From positions 6,250,501 to 6,314,500 of the forward strand of contig NC_036447.1 in NCBI RefSeq assembly GCF_002775205.1: a stretch of DNA of 64,000 nucleotides. The letters are read 5' to 3'. The notes below the pieces were generated by a model. That model saw nothing but the letters and a program-made list of their open reading frames with translations. It made no database searches and was not told the origin of the DNA. The DNA is from Xiphophorus maculatus (lineage: Eukaryota > Chordata > Actinopteri > Cyprinodontiformes > Poeciliidae). Positions 1-11,509 of the stretch are shown in pieces. Every line of letters begins with the position of its first letter. Within the stretch, counting starts at the first letter, position 1. Position numbers and translations under genes: made by a program.

Positions 1-830
1 AAAATTTCAGAGATTTTACTCCTTGGTATTTTTCTATTTGCAGTGGCCCTCATAAACCGTGGCAATCATGTGATCTGAGTTAATTTTTAAGTCATAATAT
101 TTCACGGAAACTGGGATGTCTCCGGAACGTCAACATACGCTCGTCTACCGATGTGACGTAAGCGGGAAAAATCTCACGTGGAACTATCGGTCTTAAAACG
201 CGTCTTATCTGGCAACCATGAGGTGGTGAGCGCACCCACCGCATGGTGGCGCCACTGCGCCGGCGCGGCAGTGTTCCCATTTGGATCACGTGCTTTAGTT
301 GAGTCGTTCTCGCCACACGCGGAGCCTTGTTGTTTTCTGTGGGCTTTGAGTGAATTCATCAATGTTTCTTCTTCGCCTGACGGGTGAAAACCCCCCAGAA
401 CGGTTTCATATCCTCCTGATGATGAAGAGCGATCACACCGAGGACTTACCGGCCCGTCGGGCTCTGACGGTAAAAGTGATTACAGTGTTTTAGAAGAAGC
501 ACAAGGAAAAAAAAAATTAGCTTGGTTGAGGATTTGTATTATTCTGAGGATAATGACATTCAGATGGACTGAAATCATCTTCTGATAATAAAAAAAATAT
601 GTAGATTGTTTAAAATCTTATTTCTTTTTGTTGTGAATAATTAAACATTCATTTGAACTAATATAAGCTTGTTGAGTTGTCTTTGTATTCTGCGATTATT
701 TCATTAAAGTTAATAAAAAAGAGAAGCAAAACATGTTTTAGGCCTGCAGCTAGGGATTATTTTAGAAACTGATTATGTTGGTAATTGGATATTGGTAATC
801 GCACATTCTGCCCATTTTCTTTTTTCAGTT
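1..830. other. Intergenic, unresolved CpG-bearing segment
   Basis: No gene can be supported here. About 120-480 is richer in CpG than its surroundings and carries short open frames on both strands, none with a recognisable domain. A possible open frame runs through 400-570 on the plus strand but has no clear splice partner. From 500 on the DNA is plain AT-rich sequence. The first 60 bases resemble the edge of the dispersed repeat seen again near 12400 and 42040 (the shared phrase is 'tggccctc'). Confidence 0.4.
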
Positions 831-834
831 TCGA

Positions 835-1140
835 CATTTCAAACTCAAGAACTTTTTTTTTCTGAAAAATTTCTGATTTGAACATTTCAAATTTTATTTT
901 TTCTAGAAAATATTTGATGTTTTTATCTCCGTTTTTCTGTGAAATTTCTCAGAATAATTTCTTAAAATTTTATTTCTTTTCTAGAAATTATTCAACTTTT
1001 CAAACTCAAAAATATAAACAAATTTTCCTAGAAAATGTCTGAGATTAATCCAAAAACTTCAGCTTTTTTTAAATAAATGTTTTTACTTTTTAATCTCAGA
1101 AATGTTCTTGTTTTTCCTGGAAAATCTCTGAGATTAATCT
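835..1140. repeat. Degenerate array of TTTCTAGAAA-type palindromes
   Basis: The stretch repeats a loose unit of roughly 25-35 bases made of TTTCTAGAAAA, AATTTCTGAGATTAATC and 'tttgaacatttcaaa' words. The same loose array recurs at about 12440-12600, 25550-26110, 41735-42030, 48600-48950 and 63650-63800. The copy at 63650-63800 lies inside a bounded hAT-like element, so the arrays are probably expanded internal parts of that transposon family. Confidence 0.6.
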
Positions 1141-1539
1141 TAACCTTGCTTTATACAAAAGTAGTTTTATTGCAGACTTGAAGACCAAATCACATAAAAT
1201 AACAACCAATAAGAATAACAAAATAAAAATACATGACAAAAGACTCAGAACCATTAAAACATTAAAAACGTTTTTAAAGAGCATTAATTTAGTTTATGCC
1301 AAGGATGCAGTTATAGCTGAATAAATACTTAAAGCCCTTTCTGCTCCACTTAACATCAATATAGCACAGGGCTGATGGCAAAAGTAGCTTAACGGGAGAA
1401 TTTTACACAAGTTGAACCAGATGAAGCTGAAACTACGACACCTGAGGAGTTCTGCTTAGAACATATTTACAGGTTTTATACAAACAAGAAGTCTCACTTT
1501 GAAATAAACTAGGTGGGGAATATTTGTTTAAAACATGTT

Positions 1540-1700
1540 TGTCTTTCATTCAGAGTAACTAGTTTTACTCAAGTCAGAATAGCGATACTTCACAATAATA
1601 TTCACCAAGTAAAAGTAAAAAGTACTCCTAAACGTACTTTTTCCCCCCCCTAAAAGTTACTTTAGTAAATGTAACTGAGTAAATATAGCCAGTTACAACC
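1540..1700. repeat. Fragment of the ACTCAAGTAAAAGTA repeat family
   Basis: The words 'actcaagtcagaata', 'caagtaaaagtaaaaagtac' and 'agttactttagtaaatgtaac' mark a piece of a hAT-like, non-autonomous repeat common in teleosts. A better-bounded copy is at 32331-32951. Confidence 0.6.
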
Positions 1701-1879
1701 TACCTCTAGTTTTCTGAAGAACTTGTCCTGGTCTCGGACAAAACCAAAGTTCTTCACATTCGCATTAAAGCACACAACAGATTTAGGATTATATTTAGGA
1801 TATTGATTGATTGGTTTCTTAAGTAACCAATCAATCAATCAATCAAATTTATTACATTTTGTCCACTGCCATTGTTAAA

Positions 1880-2460
1880 AACGTCAATGCAAGTCAAATA
1901 TATTGATCAAGGTTTCATTGATTATGGTTCAGAAGCAACTCCAAACAGGTGAGTTTTTAGTCTAGATCTAAAGGAAGTCAGTGTTTCAGCTGTTTTACAG
2001 TTTTCTAGAAGTTTGTTCCAGATTTGTGGTGCATAGAAGCTGAGTGCTGCTTCTCCATCTTTGATTCTGGTTCTGGATGCAGAGCAGAACCAGAAGACCT
2101 GAGAGGTCTGGGAGGTTGCTATGACAACTGCAGATCTGTAATGTGTATTTTGGTGCTAAGCTGTTCAGTGATTTATAAACTAACAGTACTTTAAAGTCTA
2201 CTGTACAAATACTCCTAAAAGTAATTTTTTTCTAAAAGGTTACTCCAGTAACTGTAACAGAGTACATGTAACTAGTTACTATCCTTCTCTGTGTATGACA
2301 CAATGTATGAGACATTCGTCCTTTAATCCTGGACATGTCCTTCAGGTGATGGAAGGCCAACTTTGTAATCGTCTTTATGTGGCTCTGAAGGTTCAGGTCC
2401 ATCACTACATCCAGATTTCAGGCCTGATCACGGGTTTCTACATTGCAAAAAAAAAGAGAA
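1880..2460 (-). mobile_element. L2-type LINE 3' fragment
   Basis: Read on the minus strand, the segment carries broken remains of the C-terminal part of a LINE reverse transcriptase of the L2/CR1 kind (tail words similar to '[20 protein letters not shown]' and 'LKTHLF'). An ACTCAAGTA-type piece at about 2200-2290 interrupts it. It is truncated at the 5' end, as is usual for LINEs, and has no intact frame. Related minus-strand pieces lie at 56090-56220 and 61680-62720. Confidence 0.6.
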
Positions 2461-2469
2461 TGAAGCCTC

Positions 2470-3220
2470 AACTTTAAAAAAAAATAGTAAATGTGCTACA
2501 TGTAATCAAATTAAGTTTGTCAAACTTACTTCATTTACGTTTGTTTAACATGACAACTTAGTAAAATTAATACACAGCTCTAGAGAGAATGAAGAGTCCG
2601 CTGCACTGATCCCCATTGAAAACCTCCTGGTTATTCCACCAAATGCTGATTTCTGAACTCTTCCTGACTTAAAACATTAGTACTGTTGTTTATAAATTAA
2701 TATCGGCTTGTTTTCTTTGCATTATTTGAAATCTGAAAACACTGCATCTTTGTCGTTATTTTGGCTAAATAAATACAACATTGTTGCTTGGAATTTCAGG
2801 GACATGTTGTCAGTAGTTCATAGAATAAAAGAACAATTGTCATTTTACTCAAACATAAACCTATAAAGAGTAAAACCAGAGAAACTGATCATTTTAAGTG
2901 GGCTCCTAATTTTTTCCAGACCTGTATTCAATCGAATAAACGTCCTTTGATTACTTGTAACAATTTTTATTTTCTTTTTTCAGTGTAGCTGTAACACCTG
3001 AAGCTGACTCCGGATCGTTCCTCTTTTGGATCAGTTGTGTAACGGTTTAATTACAGCTAAAACATGTGCATGTGGGCGTGTATGATCGTAAACATTAGCT
3101 TTTACATAAAATTATTGAGGTTTACCATCATTCAATACTGCTGTGATATTTTTAGTAAATCTGTGTTTCTCTACACCTTCTGGCACACCAACATGCTGAA
3201 AGTGCTTAGATTAAAGTAAT
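2470..3220. other. Intergenic DNA upstream of the CD5-like gene
   Basis: AT-rich sequence with no supported gene. Its right end, about 3150-3536, should hold the promoter and 5' UTR of the CD5-like gene. A pyrimidine-rich tract begins near 3220. Short purine-rich GAGGAA-type words near 3320 could be ETS sites, but they are too short to assert. Confidence 0.4.
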
Positions 3221-3536
3221 GTTTGTCTTCTCTGCTTTCTCCTATCTCTTCCTGCTTCCTACTCGTTCTTCTTCGGTTCTTACTTTCCCCACCCCTTTTT
3301 CACCCAATTTGCTTTGAAGAGAGGAAATCTGCTTTTCTGCAAAAGCTGCAGCCGCCATCTGTGGATGAAGTTCTTCACTGTATGGAGAAGGTGGCGGTGG
3401 GGGAGAGGAGGTTTTTTTGTTTTTTGCAGCTCTGCATCATTTCCTTTCGCATCACTTCTGCTGTTGTTGGCGTGTCAACCTGAACTGAGCTGTTTGTCCT
3501 CCTACATTTATTTTATTTGTCTACTTAATCCCTTCT

Positions 3537-6500
3537 ATGATGGATCTGAGCGCCGTTGTGATCATCGTGGCCTTTTCTCTTGTGTCTGCAGGTGAGTTCA
3601 TCAGAGTTGGTTTGTACAAAATGTTTTTTAAAAAAAAGAAATAAGATGATTAGGACAATAAGCTTCCGCTTTATGCTTGACTGAAATGTTTTTTAAGACG
3701 ATGGCGAAGGTAAGTGGAAGAAATCTTCTTGTTTTTGTGAATGTTGGCTCAACATATTTACACATACGTTCATTTATACCATCATATATGTGTTCTGTGT
3801 TAAAGAAAGCGGGATTTTTAACGAGGGTTTTCAATTTAAGTTTAACTTTATAGACGAACTAAGTCTAGCTTTCAAGTTTTAGGTTTTTGCCCCTAACATT
3901 TTGAGTTCACAGCAGCAGGATTAGAGGAAATTGTGACTCTGTAGCTCAGTCAGGAAGGAACAGACTTTAAACTAATAGATATTTTAGATCTAATTATGTA
4001 ATTATCAATAACCACTTTCTGTTGGTCTTGTTACAGCGCCAAATTTACTACAGGAACTTTGCACATGTTAAAACTCAACCCTCGTACTAAAGTCACGTTT
4101 GCACCTCAAAGTACTTTGACTGCAACCTGCAAAACTGTGATAGCATCAAACTGAGAGAGAAACAGAAACGCCGGGAAAAACAGGTTTTAAAAACTGCAAA
4201 AGGGATTTAAAAAGTAATCTGATTAAAACAATTGGATCTGGATTCATTTTTTATTTTTATGGACTCATCTACTGAAAAACAGCCAATCTTGCAAAACATA
4301 AAAAGACAAAAATGAAGAGGAAACTATCTGAATAAGAGTCCAAACCCATCATCTAATGCACATTTTTAATCTAGTTTCAACATTTAGTCTTCTTTCTTTC
4401 ACATCTAACATCAGTTGTAGAAAATGTATCATCCTAAATTAAACCACAACCATCCCAACCAGGTTTTACTCACATTTCACTCAACAGACAAATCAAAATG
4501 ATCTCATTTTACAAAGGTACCAGTCAGGAAAAGAGCTGAAAATCCACAGGATTATACATACCAGGATGCAGTGCAGGTATGTGACATTAGGTATGTGAAG
4601 AGAATTTGGGGCAATAGTGACATTAGAAAAATGTTATGTTTCTCCAAAATTAGTCAAAAGATGACAGAAAGTGGGTAGGGAGACTCCCAAAACAAAAACA
4701 GTAGCCAGCACAAAATTCTGGTTCTGGTTCTGTTTTATTTACATATCTGAAGTACGAACTGGGTTAAAATAGTGGGCTTTCTCTTTCAAAGCAGAAAGTT
4801 CATGCAGGGCTAAAATATTCTACAAGCTTGTTCAAGCGACATGTTTGACACAAAAACAACATCATATTTGTAGGAAAGCGTGGTAGTGGCAGGGTCATGC
4901 TCTGGGGCTGCTTCTCTTCACATGCAACTGGGATTTTATGTTTAAGGTAGAAGCAGAATTGAGTAAGTTTGACAAATCAGACAGATTTCATTCTTCACAA
5001 AGTCCCAGCGCTCCATCCTGCTGCATCCTTCGTGCACAAAGCAGCATTATTATAAATCCTTCCTCCATAACGGTTTACCTCCCAGCTGCTATTTTCATCA
5101 TAATAACATCCCTGTTGTGCAGTGTTATGTTCTCATGTTGTATATTTGTCAATATTTGCCTGTACAGTTAGATATTTTTTACCTTAGTTTGAAGATGTAT
5201 GCTAAACTTTAACTTGCTGCTGTTACATCTGAATTTCCCCACTGTGAGTAATAATTAAGGATATTTCCATTCTAGACTCCACACTGCTCCTTTATTGTGG
5301 ACCAGAGGTTGTGGAACATTTTCAACATTGATCTAAACAACAGGGAGCAATTTGTTATCCTTTACATTTGAGTTTTACTGATGGTTGTATGAGAAAAGGT
5401 TCCTGCAAAGCTTCTTTGTTATTTTAAACTTTTGTGTTGTTTTGTGTGTTTTTCATAGAGACTGATGGCCAACAATCTACCTTAAATGCAACCAACCCCA
5501 CGACGAATACTTCCACTTCCACAGTCTGTTCCTGTGCAACGTCAGCTCCCCCTACTTCCAACCCCTATAACCTTTCTATCAAAATGGGCGTCCTCAAAGT
5601 CCGTTGGACAGAAACATGCATAGGGACTGTCGAGCTGGTTCCGCATTTTAGCGTCAACAAATCTTCCCTGCCTGTCTGTCAAAGCTCAGAGAAACAAGTC
5701 TCCGAGATTCTTCAAAATGTTTGTAAGGACAGAAAGGGCTGTGAATATGAGTCAAGATGGCTCCATCCGGGTACCGAAGCGAGGGAATGCTACACGATTC
5801 ATGCTAACGGAGCTAGCCCAACGTCCGGCTGCAAGACAATCAGAGTCAAGTGCAAAGGTTGGTGTCGACAGCATTCCGCACATTATAACCCGAAATCATT
5901 TCGGGTTACATTTAATAACTTTTGGGGAAAAATATCTACTTTTAGGAGGAGTGTGTTTACTACTCTATATTTTTCTTATTATGAAGTGCTGCTGCTCTTA
6001 CAGGAGTAAAATTTCCGGATTTCTTTACCCACCGAATGAAAAACAAACAAAACTCATCAGACACACACCTGCAGTTTTTAAGTTTTTACTTTGTTTTGTT
6101 TTTTGTTTAAAGAAACTTATTTGGAAAAAACTTTCTTTACCCTAATTTTGTTATTTTGTAATTATTTAAAATATTTTAATTTTGGTCCTTAAAATGCCAA
6201 AAATATAAACATAGAATTATATCTTGGTCCATTTGATAATGTCATTTTTAAATATTAAATGATTGATAATTTGATCAGTTACCCAGTAATTAAGCAGATT
6301 TTTTACCCAATACTTTTCTACTCAAGTAATTTCTGGGACGGCTACTTTCTACTTTTACTTGAGTACAATTTTTGGGTACTCTACCACCTCTGATTATTTC
6401 TGTGTTTAAGAAAGTTAATTCAGTTTACTATAAAACTTCAGGACACATACTTAGCTCCTTAGCTCCCATTTTGTCTGACTTATGTTAGGAATCTTGGTGT

Positions 6501-9500
6501 TATCATTTATAGCTATTTAAAATTAGTTAAGTTGTTAAATTAAGTTTTTGCCACCTGTTAAGTCTTATTTTTGTTTAAAAGTTTTAGCATATAACTTTTA
6601 TAAAAAGTGTTGGTTTTTTTACATGTTTGTTAAAATCATTATTATGTTGCGCCAATATAATATAAGACAGATAATCTGTAAAAAAACAAAAAACTCCCAG
6701 TACCATCTGGAGAAATACACCACTCAGTCAGAAACAACCAATCAGGGTCAGGAGGAGGGTCTTAGCGCTGTCAATCACTCTTACCCGCTGGTTCACTATA
6801 ACAAAGCTTGCCACGAATGCTAAGGCTAGTTAGCATAGCCACCAATGACAGCGGAAAAACTGTTTTTCTCTAACAGTAAGTTGTTGCTCCACAGCTTACA
6901 TTTAGCAGTGGGTACACAAGAACGATTAACAGCACTAAGACCCTCCCCCTGGCTTTGATTGGTTGATTTTGGTCAGGAGCGGTGCGTTTCTTCACTTCAA
7001 TCTTTTCACAGGTTATCTGTCTAATATTATACTGTCACAACATTATAAAAGTTTTAACAAAAATGGGAAAAACATATATTTTTAAAATATGTTTACATGC
7101 TGCATCTTTAAGGATTTTGAAGGAAATGTTTATGCCTTTGTTAAATTGCTATTGGATTATTGTACCTCGTTATATAAAGGCATAGATAAATCCCTAATGC
7201 AGCGTATTGGCTTGTTTCGTACTAGCTGCCTGTTTTGTTTTGGATAGATTCCTTTAATGTCTTATGAAGCTTTGAACGGATTGGTCCCTTCTTATCTGCA
7301 GGATCTTTTGAAACGACACTTTCATGGAGATTCAACCTGTTTTAAAAGTGATATATAAACAAGTAGAGTACCCAAGAATTGTACTCAAGTAAGAGTAGAA
7401 CTACTTCATCATATTTTTACTCAAGTAAAAGTAAAAAGTAGCCATCCAAGAAATTACTCAAGTAAGAGAAAAAAAGTAAAAAGTCTACTCAAGTACAGAG
7501 TAACTGATCAAAATATCAATTATTTAATATTTAAAAATTACTTAGACAGTTGGACCAAATAGGTTTGCCACAATAAGTAAAAAAACAATTATTGGCATGA
7601 TAAATTAAAACAAACTAAATAATTTCCAGTTGCATGATTTATTGTTTTTCCTCTTTTCTCTTTCTACTAAAACTGGATGATAAAATTCTTCTTTGTGGTG
7701 TTTTGGTCTCATTTATTTAAGGACAATTTTGTTTACAGACACTTCATAATTAATTTTATTTGTTGTTTCTGTTATTTTGTTAAGTAATTTTGCATATTTC
7801 AAATTCAAATTAAATGAGTTAAATATTTTTTAGAATTTAAAGTTTATTGATGTTTAAGGGTGTGTTCTTGTACTATTATGCCATTAAGATTATATTACTG
7901 GAAAATGATGTCTAAACTACAATATTATCATTTATCACAATAGTGTGATAAACAATATTATTGTGACAGGCCTCCCTCAGACAAAAGTATAAAGTTATTT
8001 TTTAAAAATATATATAATTAACAAAATCAGGAAAAAGAAAATTTTTCCAAGTCAGTTTCTTTCAATAAAAACTTATGAAACTGTAACAAAAACTGCTGTG
8101 TATGTGTCTGCGTCTGGTGAATTTTTGGGTAAATCATTTTAGTTTTTTATTCAGTGGGAAGAAAATCCAGAAATGTGACTCAAGTACTATAAAGTAAAAA
8201 TACTTTATAGTGCAATTACTCAACTAAAAACAAAAAAAAATGGTAAAAATATTCCTAAAAGTATTTTTTTCTCCAAAAGGTTACTCTAGTAAATGTAATT
8301 GAGTAAATATAATTATTTGCTACCCAACGCTGCATAGAAATAAACTTGACAATAACACACTGGTGAATTTTTGCAAAATTTCACAGAAGTCTGTCCAAAT
8401 GACATTATTTAAACCCCACTGAAGCTATTAGATACTGTTCATGCTTGGTAAAGTTCGTTTCTTCCTTACTTTGCATGATGTTATCATTAAGACTTTAGAG
8501 AATATTGTCTGTTTGTCTCCAGTTGAGAATCTCCCAGATTTTGAGGGGCAGCTGACGGCCTGTAAGGTGGTGATAGCTTTGCTCAGCATCGTCCTCCTGG
8601 TCCTTTTATTAATGCGCTTCACCAAACCCACCGTCATGGCCCTGCAGAAGAGATGTGAGTACACGCACACACATTACTCATACTTCTAATCTTATTTAGC
8701 TAACCCTGTATTCAAAAAAAGAGGAGTTGTGAAACATGCCGGTACGCCAGCGAAAATTGTGGGTTTAACGGCGCAAAATTACTGTTTTCAGTATCAGACA
8801 GGAGGCAACATCGCTGGGTCGGGCCCACACAAAGTCACAGTGGTGAGTCACACACTTTTATTTTTTCTGTTAATTGTTTGCTTAAAATTATTCTATAAAG
8901 CATTTTTATCACCAACATATTGACACACCAACACATAGTATATCTCTGTATCTTCATAACGACTTTGCATTCACATTTACCAAGTATTTTTAGTGCAAAT
9001 ATCTTGAATACATTTGAAATGAGACAAAACTAACTTACAAGTAACTTTTCAGTACAATATAGGATCTTGTTTGTATTATAACAATAACTATATATTTTCA
9101 CAACAGGACATAAAATCACAATCTTTGTAACATTCAAAGATTACCACACAATTGATAACTGAAACATTACTTTGCATCAAAAATTAAAATATGCCTAACA
9201 ACAGAGAAAATCAAGTTGGTTGTTAACATCAGCTTCAACCCCTGTATATTAAATAAAATACATTAAATATCCCTAAATAAACTACAGAGCAATGGCTCCC
9301 AATGAGCAGCTGACAACAGTTAATTGTAAAATTAAACGCAGCTAAAACGTAGATTAATTAAAATAACAGTTACAAAAATAAACAAAACATGGCAAAATTA
9401 CACTTGAAACCCCATATATAACTAAAATAGTCAAAAATATATGTTAAAATGTAATACTTGTAAAGAAAACATAGGGCTTATCCTAATACTTACCGTAGTT

Positions 9501-11236
9501 AACAGAAAAAAGGGTCGGAGCTGTCGGTTACTGGTTGCTACGGTAACCACCAACTGCCAAGAGCAGCGTAGCAGAACTTATACAGCAAAAAAATGTCCGG
9601 AGAAAATATATTTTTGACTATATAAAATAAATTTGAAGAATAAATGAACAAATTTTGACAAACTTCACATCTACAGGGTGGGCCATAAGTTTCCATACAT
9701 AGAAAAAATAAACAGTTTATATTCGACAACTGTTTTTATTTTTGTGGGACTCTGTGTAATCGCTGCCCGTCTTGGACCACTTCGTGGTTGATCTGCAACA
9801 TTTCCAGTTTTCTGAAACTTGCAATAAGTTTTGCCACAGTGTCATGCATGATGCTGGTTCCATGTTTTCTGTTAAAGTTTCGTGCAACTGCTTCCCGATC
9901 CAGCCATCAGTATAATTTCAATTCTTTGCTCTTTTGTCAAACTCATCTTCTTGGGTATCTGAAATATAAAAGACATATACATTTTACATTATCCTATGTA
10001 TGGAAACTTATGGCCCACCCTGTATAACATTGTTAAAACAAAGCCCTGTTACATTGTTTTTCTATGACAACTAGAAAAACAAAACATCGGTAGACTTCTC
10101 ATGATCACATACACAGACCGCTGGGAGACAGTTTGTGGTCTGTGTTTGTTTTAAAGTCTCTGAAATGAAGGCGGAGGGTTAGCGATTGCTCTTCATTGCC
10201 GCTGCGTTATTTTACCTAAAAATTCTCCTATTTGTTTAAAAGTCAAGTTTGTATAACATAAGTATCATAATGTGACAGTGTTTGAAATTATGTTTTTAAA
10301 CAGATAGAAATAATGTAGTGTAATGTACATTTTAATCACTTTTACAAAACAGATTCACTTAAAATATGTACATTTAGTTGACTATATATTTATTTTTAAA
10401 TAAATAGAGGAAAAAAAATTCTATGTCATTTTAAGGGGTTGCCAGGTTGCCTATTTAAAAATGTACATTACATTTTTGATTCAGTTTTGCCTTCTTTTGT
10501 TTCCTAACAGTTTCCTACCATCGAGGGAAGAGTGTCGCTAAGAACGAAGATGAAGAGAAAAGATTTTCAGGTAACCTGATATTATGCCAGAAGGTGCCAA
10601 CAGAAAGTTTTCTGACCAAACGTCATATTTTAGATTTTGTTCTCTCAAGCAGGACTTTTGTCATTTTACTCTTTAATCACTCTGGAAATATTTCTGCACA
10701 TACAGAAAATATGTTGTTTTTTTAATGGCTACAAATGGAGAACTTTGTTTTTACCAGAGCACTCTGGTTTGCAGGTGTTTCAAATTATGTCCTGATCAAA
10801 CTGTTGCTTTACTTGTTTTTTATTTACTCCAGTAAAAGTAGTGACACTTCATAACATTCCTCAAGAAAAAGTAAAACATATATTGTAGTAAAACTCCTCC
10901 AAAAAGTAGATTTTTCCAAAATGTTACTCAAGAAAATGTAACTGAATAAATGTAATTAGTTACTACCCGTCACTGAGGATAATAAGTGAATTTCTTATAA
11001 ATAAAACATCAAGAATTTAGCTAATTTATGCTTAATTTGTTCTTTAACCATTTTCATGCCTATAATCAAAACTTATAATAAACTTTCTGTTGGCGCTTTG
11101 CTGTAAGTACAATATCAGCTCATCGGAAATTTGTTTTAATCCGCCTCCTCTTTGTGCCTGAACAGCTCTGGAGCGTCTGACAGTCGGCGGCGGCGGCAGC
11201 AGCCCGTCGTGCAACAGAAACTTCTATAACTACTAG
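3537..11236 (+). CDS. cd5: CD5-like T-cell surface glycoprotein, six coding exons
   Basis: Exons: 3537-3591, 5459-5857, 8523-8654, 8792-8842, 10511-10570, 11166-11236. All five introns are phase 1 with GT-AG borders. The protein is 255 residues: signal peptide (1-18), Ser/Thr/Asn-rich stalk with sequons at 28, 35 and 56, one divergent SRCR-like domain at about 59-150 (Cys 72, 92, 107, 113, 129, 143, 150), membrane helix at about 167-182, and a 70-residue tail. The tail holds WVGPT followed by a SYHR motif, matching the conserved WIGPT...SFHR stretch of the mammalian CD5 tail. That match, and the domain's likeness to the membrane-proximal CD5 SRCR domain, are the reasons for the name. CD5 dampens antigen-receptor signalling in T cells. 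Mammalian CD5 has three SRCR domains; only one is encoded here. The protein ends in FYNY, a possible phosphotyrosine site. Two ATGs open exon 1, and the first is used. An alternative is another CD5/CD6-family receptor. Confidence 0.72.
6585..7112. mobile_element. Near-palindromic CCAAT-bearing hairpin element, copy 1
   Basis: The two ends are inverted copies: about 6585-6690 (GCATATAACTTTTATAAAAA ... 'agacagataatctgt') matches the reverse of about 7005-7112. Inside, 'aaccaatcag...ggtcttagcgctgtcaatca' is answered by 'agcactaagaccctcc...gattggttga'. The element would fold along its length. It lies in intron 2 of the CD5-like gene. A second copy is at 17822-18365. No transposase is present. Confidence 0.6.
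7120..7330 (+). mobile_element. L2-type LINE reverse-transcriptase fragment
   Basis: The plus strand encodes, with frame breaks, pieces resembling the LINE L2 reverse-transcriptase C terminus: LDYCTSLYKGIDKSLMQRI, then SYEALNGLVPSYLQDLLKRH. It is a short dead fragment in intron 2 of the CD5-like gene, from a different subfamily than the minus-strand copies at 1880, 56090 and 61680. Confidence 0.6.
7355..8331. mobile_element. ACTCAAGTA hAT-like element with a nested MITE
   Basis: It opens with 'aagtagagtacccaag' and 'actcaagtaagagtag' and closes with GCTACCCAACGCTG, the reverse of the family's usual end. Flanks TATATAAA and CATAGAAA could be a decayed 8-base target duplication. The middle, about 7560-7975, is a separate MITE ending in TTATTGTGACAGGCCT, the same family as the element at 55011-55427, so one element landed in the other. 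Confidence 0.5.
8965..9080. repeat. Half copy of a long hairpin MITE
   Basis: The segment from 'accaagtatttttagtgcaa' to 'atataggatcttgtttg' matches the left arm of the hairpin element found whole at 13117-13447 and 35017-35368. The right arm is missing. It lies in intron 4 of the CD5-like gene. Confidence 0.55.
9674..10022 (-). mobile_element. Decayed mariner-type transposon with 28-base inverted ends
   Basis: Both ends read CAGGGTGGGCCATAAGTTTC plus about eight more matching bases, in inverted orientation, and both are flanked by TA (9672-9673 and 10023-10024), the Tc1/mariner target. The minus strand from about 9946 encodes the start of a transposase (MSLTKEQRIEIILMAGSG). After a frame break it continues with helix-turn-helix pieces (KHGTSIMHDTVAKLIASF). 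The catalytic region is gone, so this is an internally deleted, immobile copy. It lies in intron 4 of the CD5-like gene. Confidence 0.85.
10825..10980. repeat. ACTCAAGTA-family fragment
   Basis: The words 'tccagtaaaagtagtgacac' and 'ttactcaagaaaatgtaact' are a truncated end of the ACTCAAGTA repeat, in the last intron of the CD5-like gene. Confidence 0.5.
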
Positions 11237-11490
11237 TCTGCAGGATCCTCCGTCTTCATATCCACGAGTGTCTTTCTCTCCGTGTTGAAGATCTGTGTTC
11301 AAATGTGAAGCTCTAGATTGGACCTGTGTGTAGAAAAACTGCCTACGCTTGTCAAATGAATTACTATGACTTGCATCACACACAAACATCATTGTAACAT
11401 TATAGTATGATTTTATTCTGTCTGTAAATTAGAACTGTTTGTCTTGTAAATTACCTTGAGATGACATTTGTTGTGGTGTGACACTGTATA

Positions 11491-11496
11491 AATAAA
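11491..11496 (+). terminator. Polyadenylation signal of the CD5-like gene
   Basis: AATAAA lies 255 bases after the TAG stop, with no nearer canonical signal seen. This would give a short 3' UTR. Confidence 0.6.
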
Positions 11497-11509
11497 CTAA
11501 TATGAATTT

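Noticed and set aside
178-387. Small open frame in the CpG-bearing patch at the left edge
   Set aside because: No domain, no splice context and overlapping frames on the other strand.
400-590. piggyBac-type transposase N terminus
   Set aside because: An acidic Ser/Asp-rich frame is suggestive, but there is no catalytic domain and no TTAA-flanked ends, so the name cannot be supported.
3592-5458. Hidden SRCR domain exon in intron 1 of the CD5-like gene
   Set aside because: I looked for Cys-rich frames bounded by phase 1 splice sites and saw none. The 4938-5171 frame lacks the Cys pattern.
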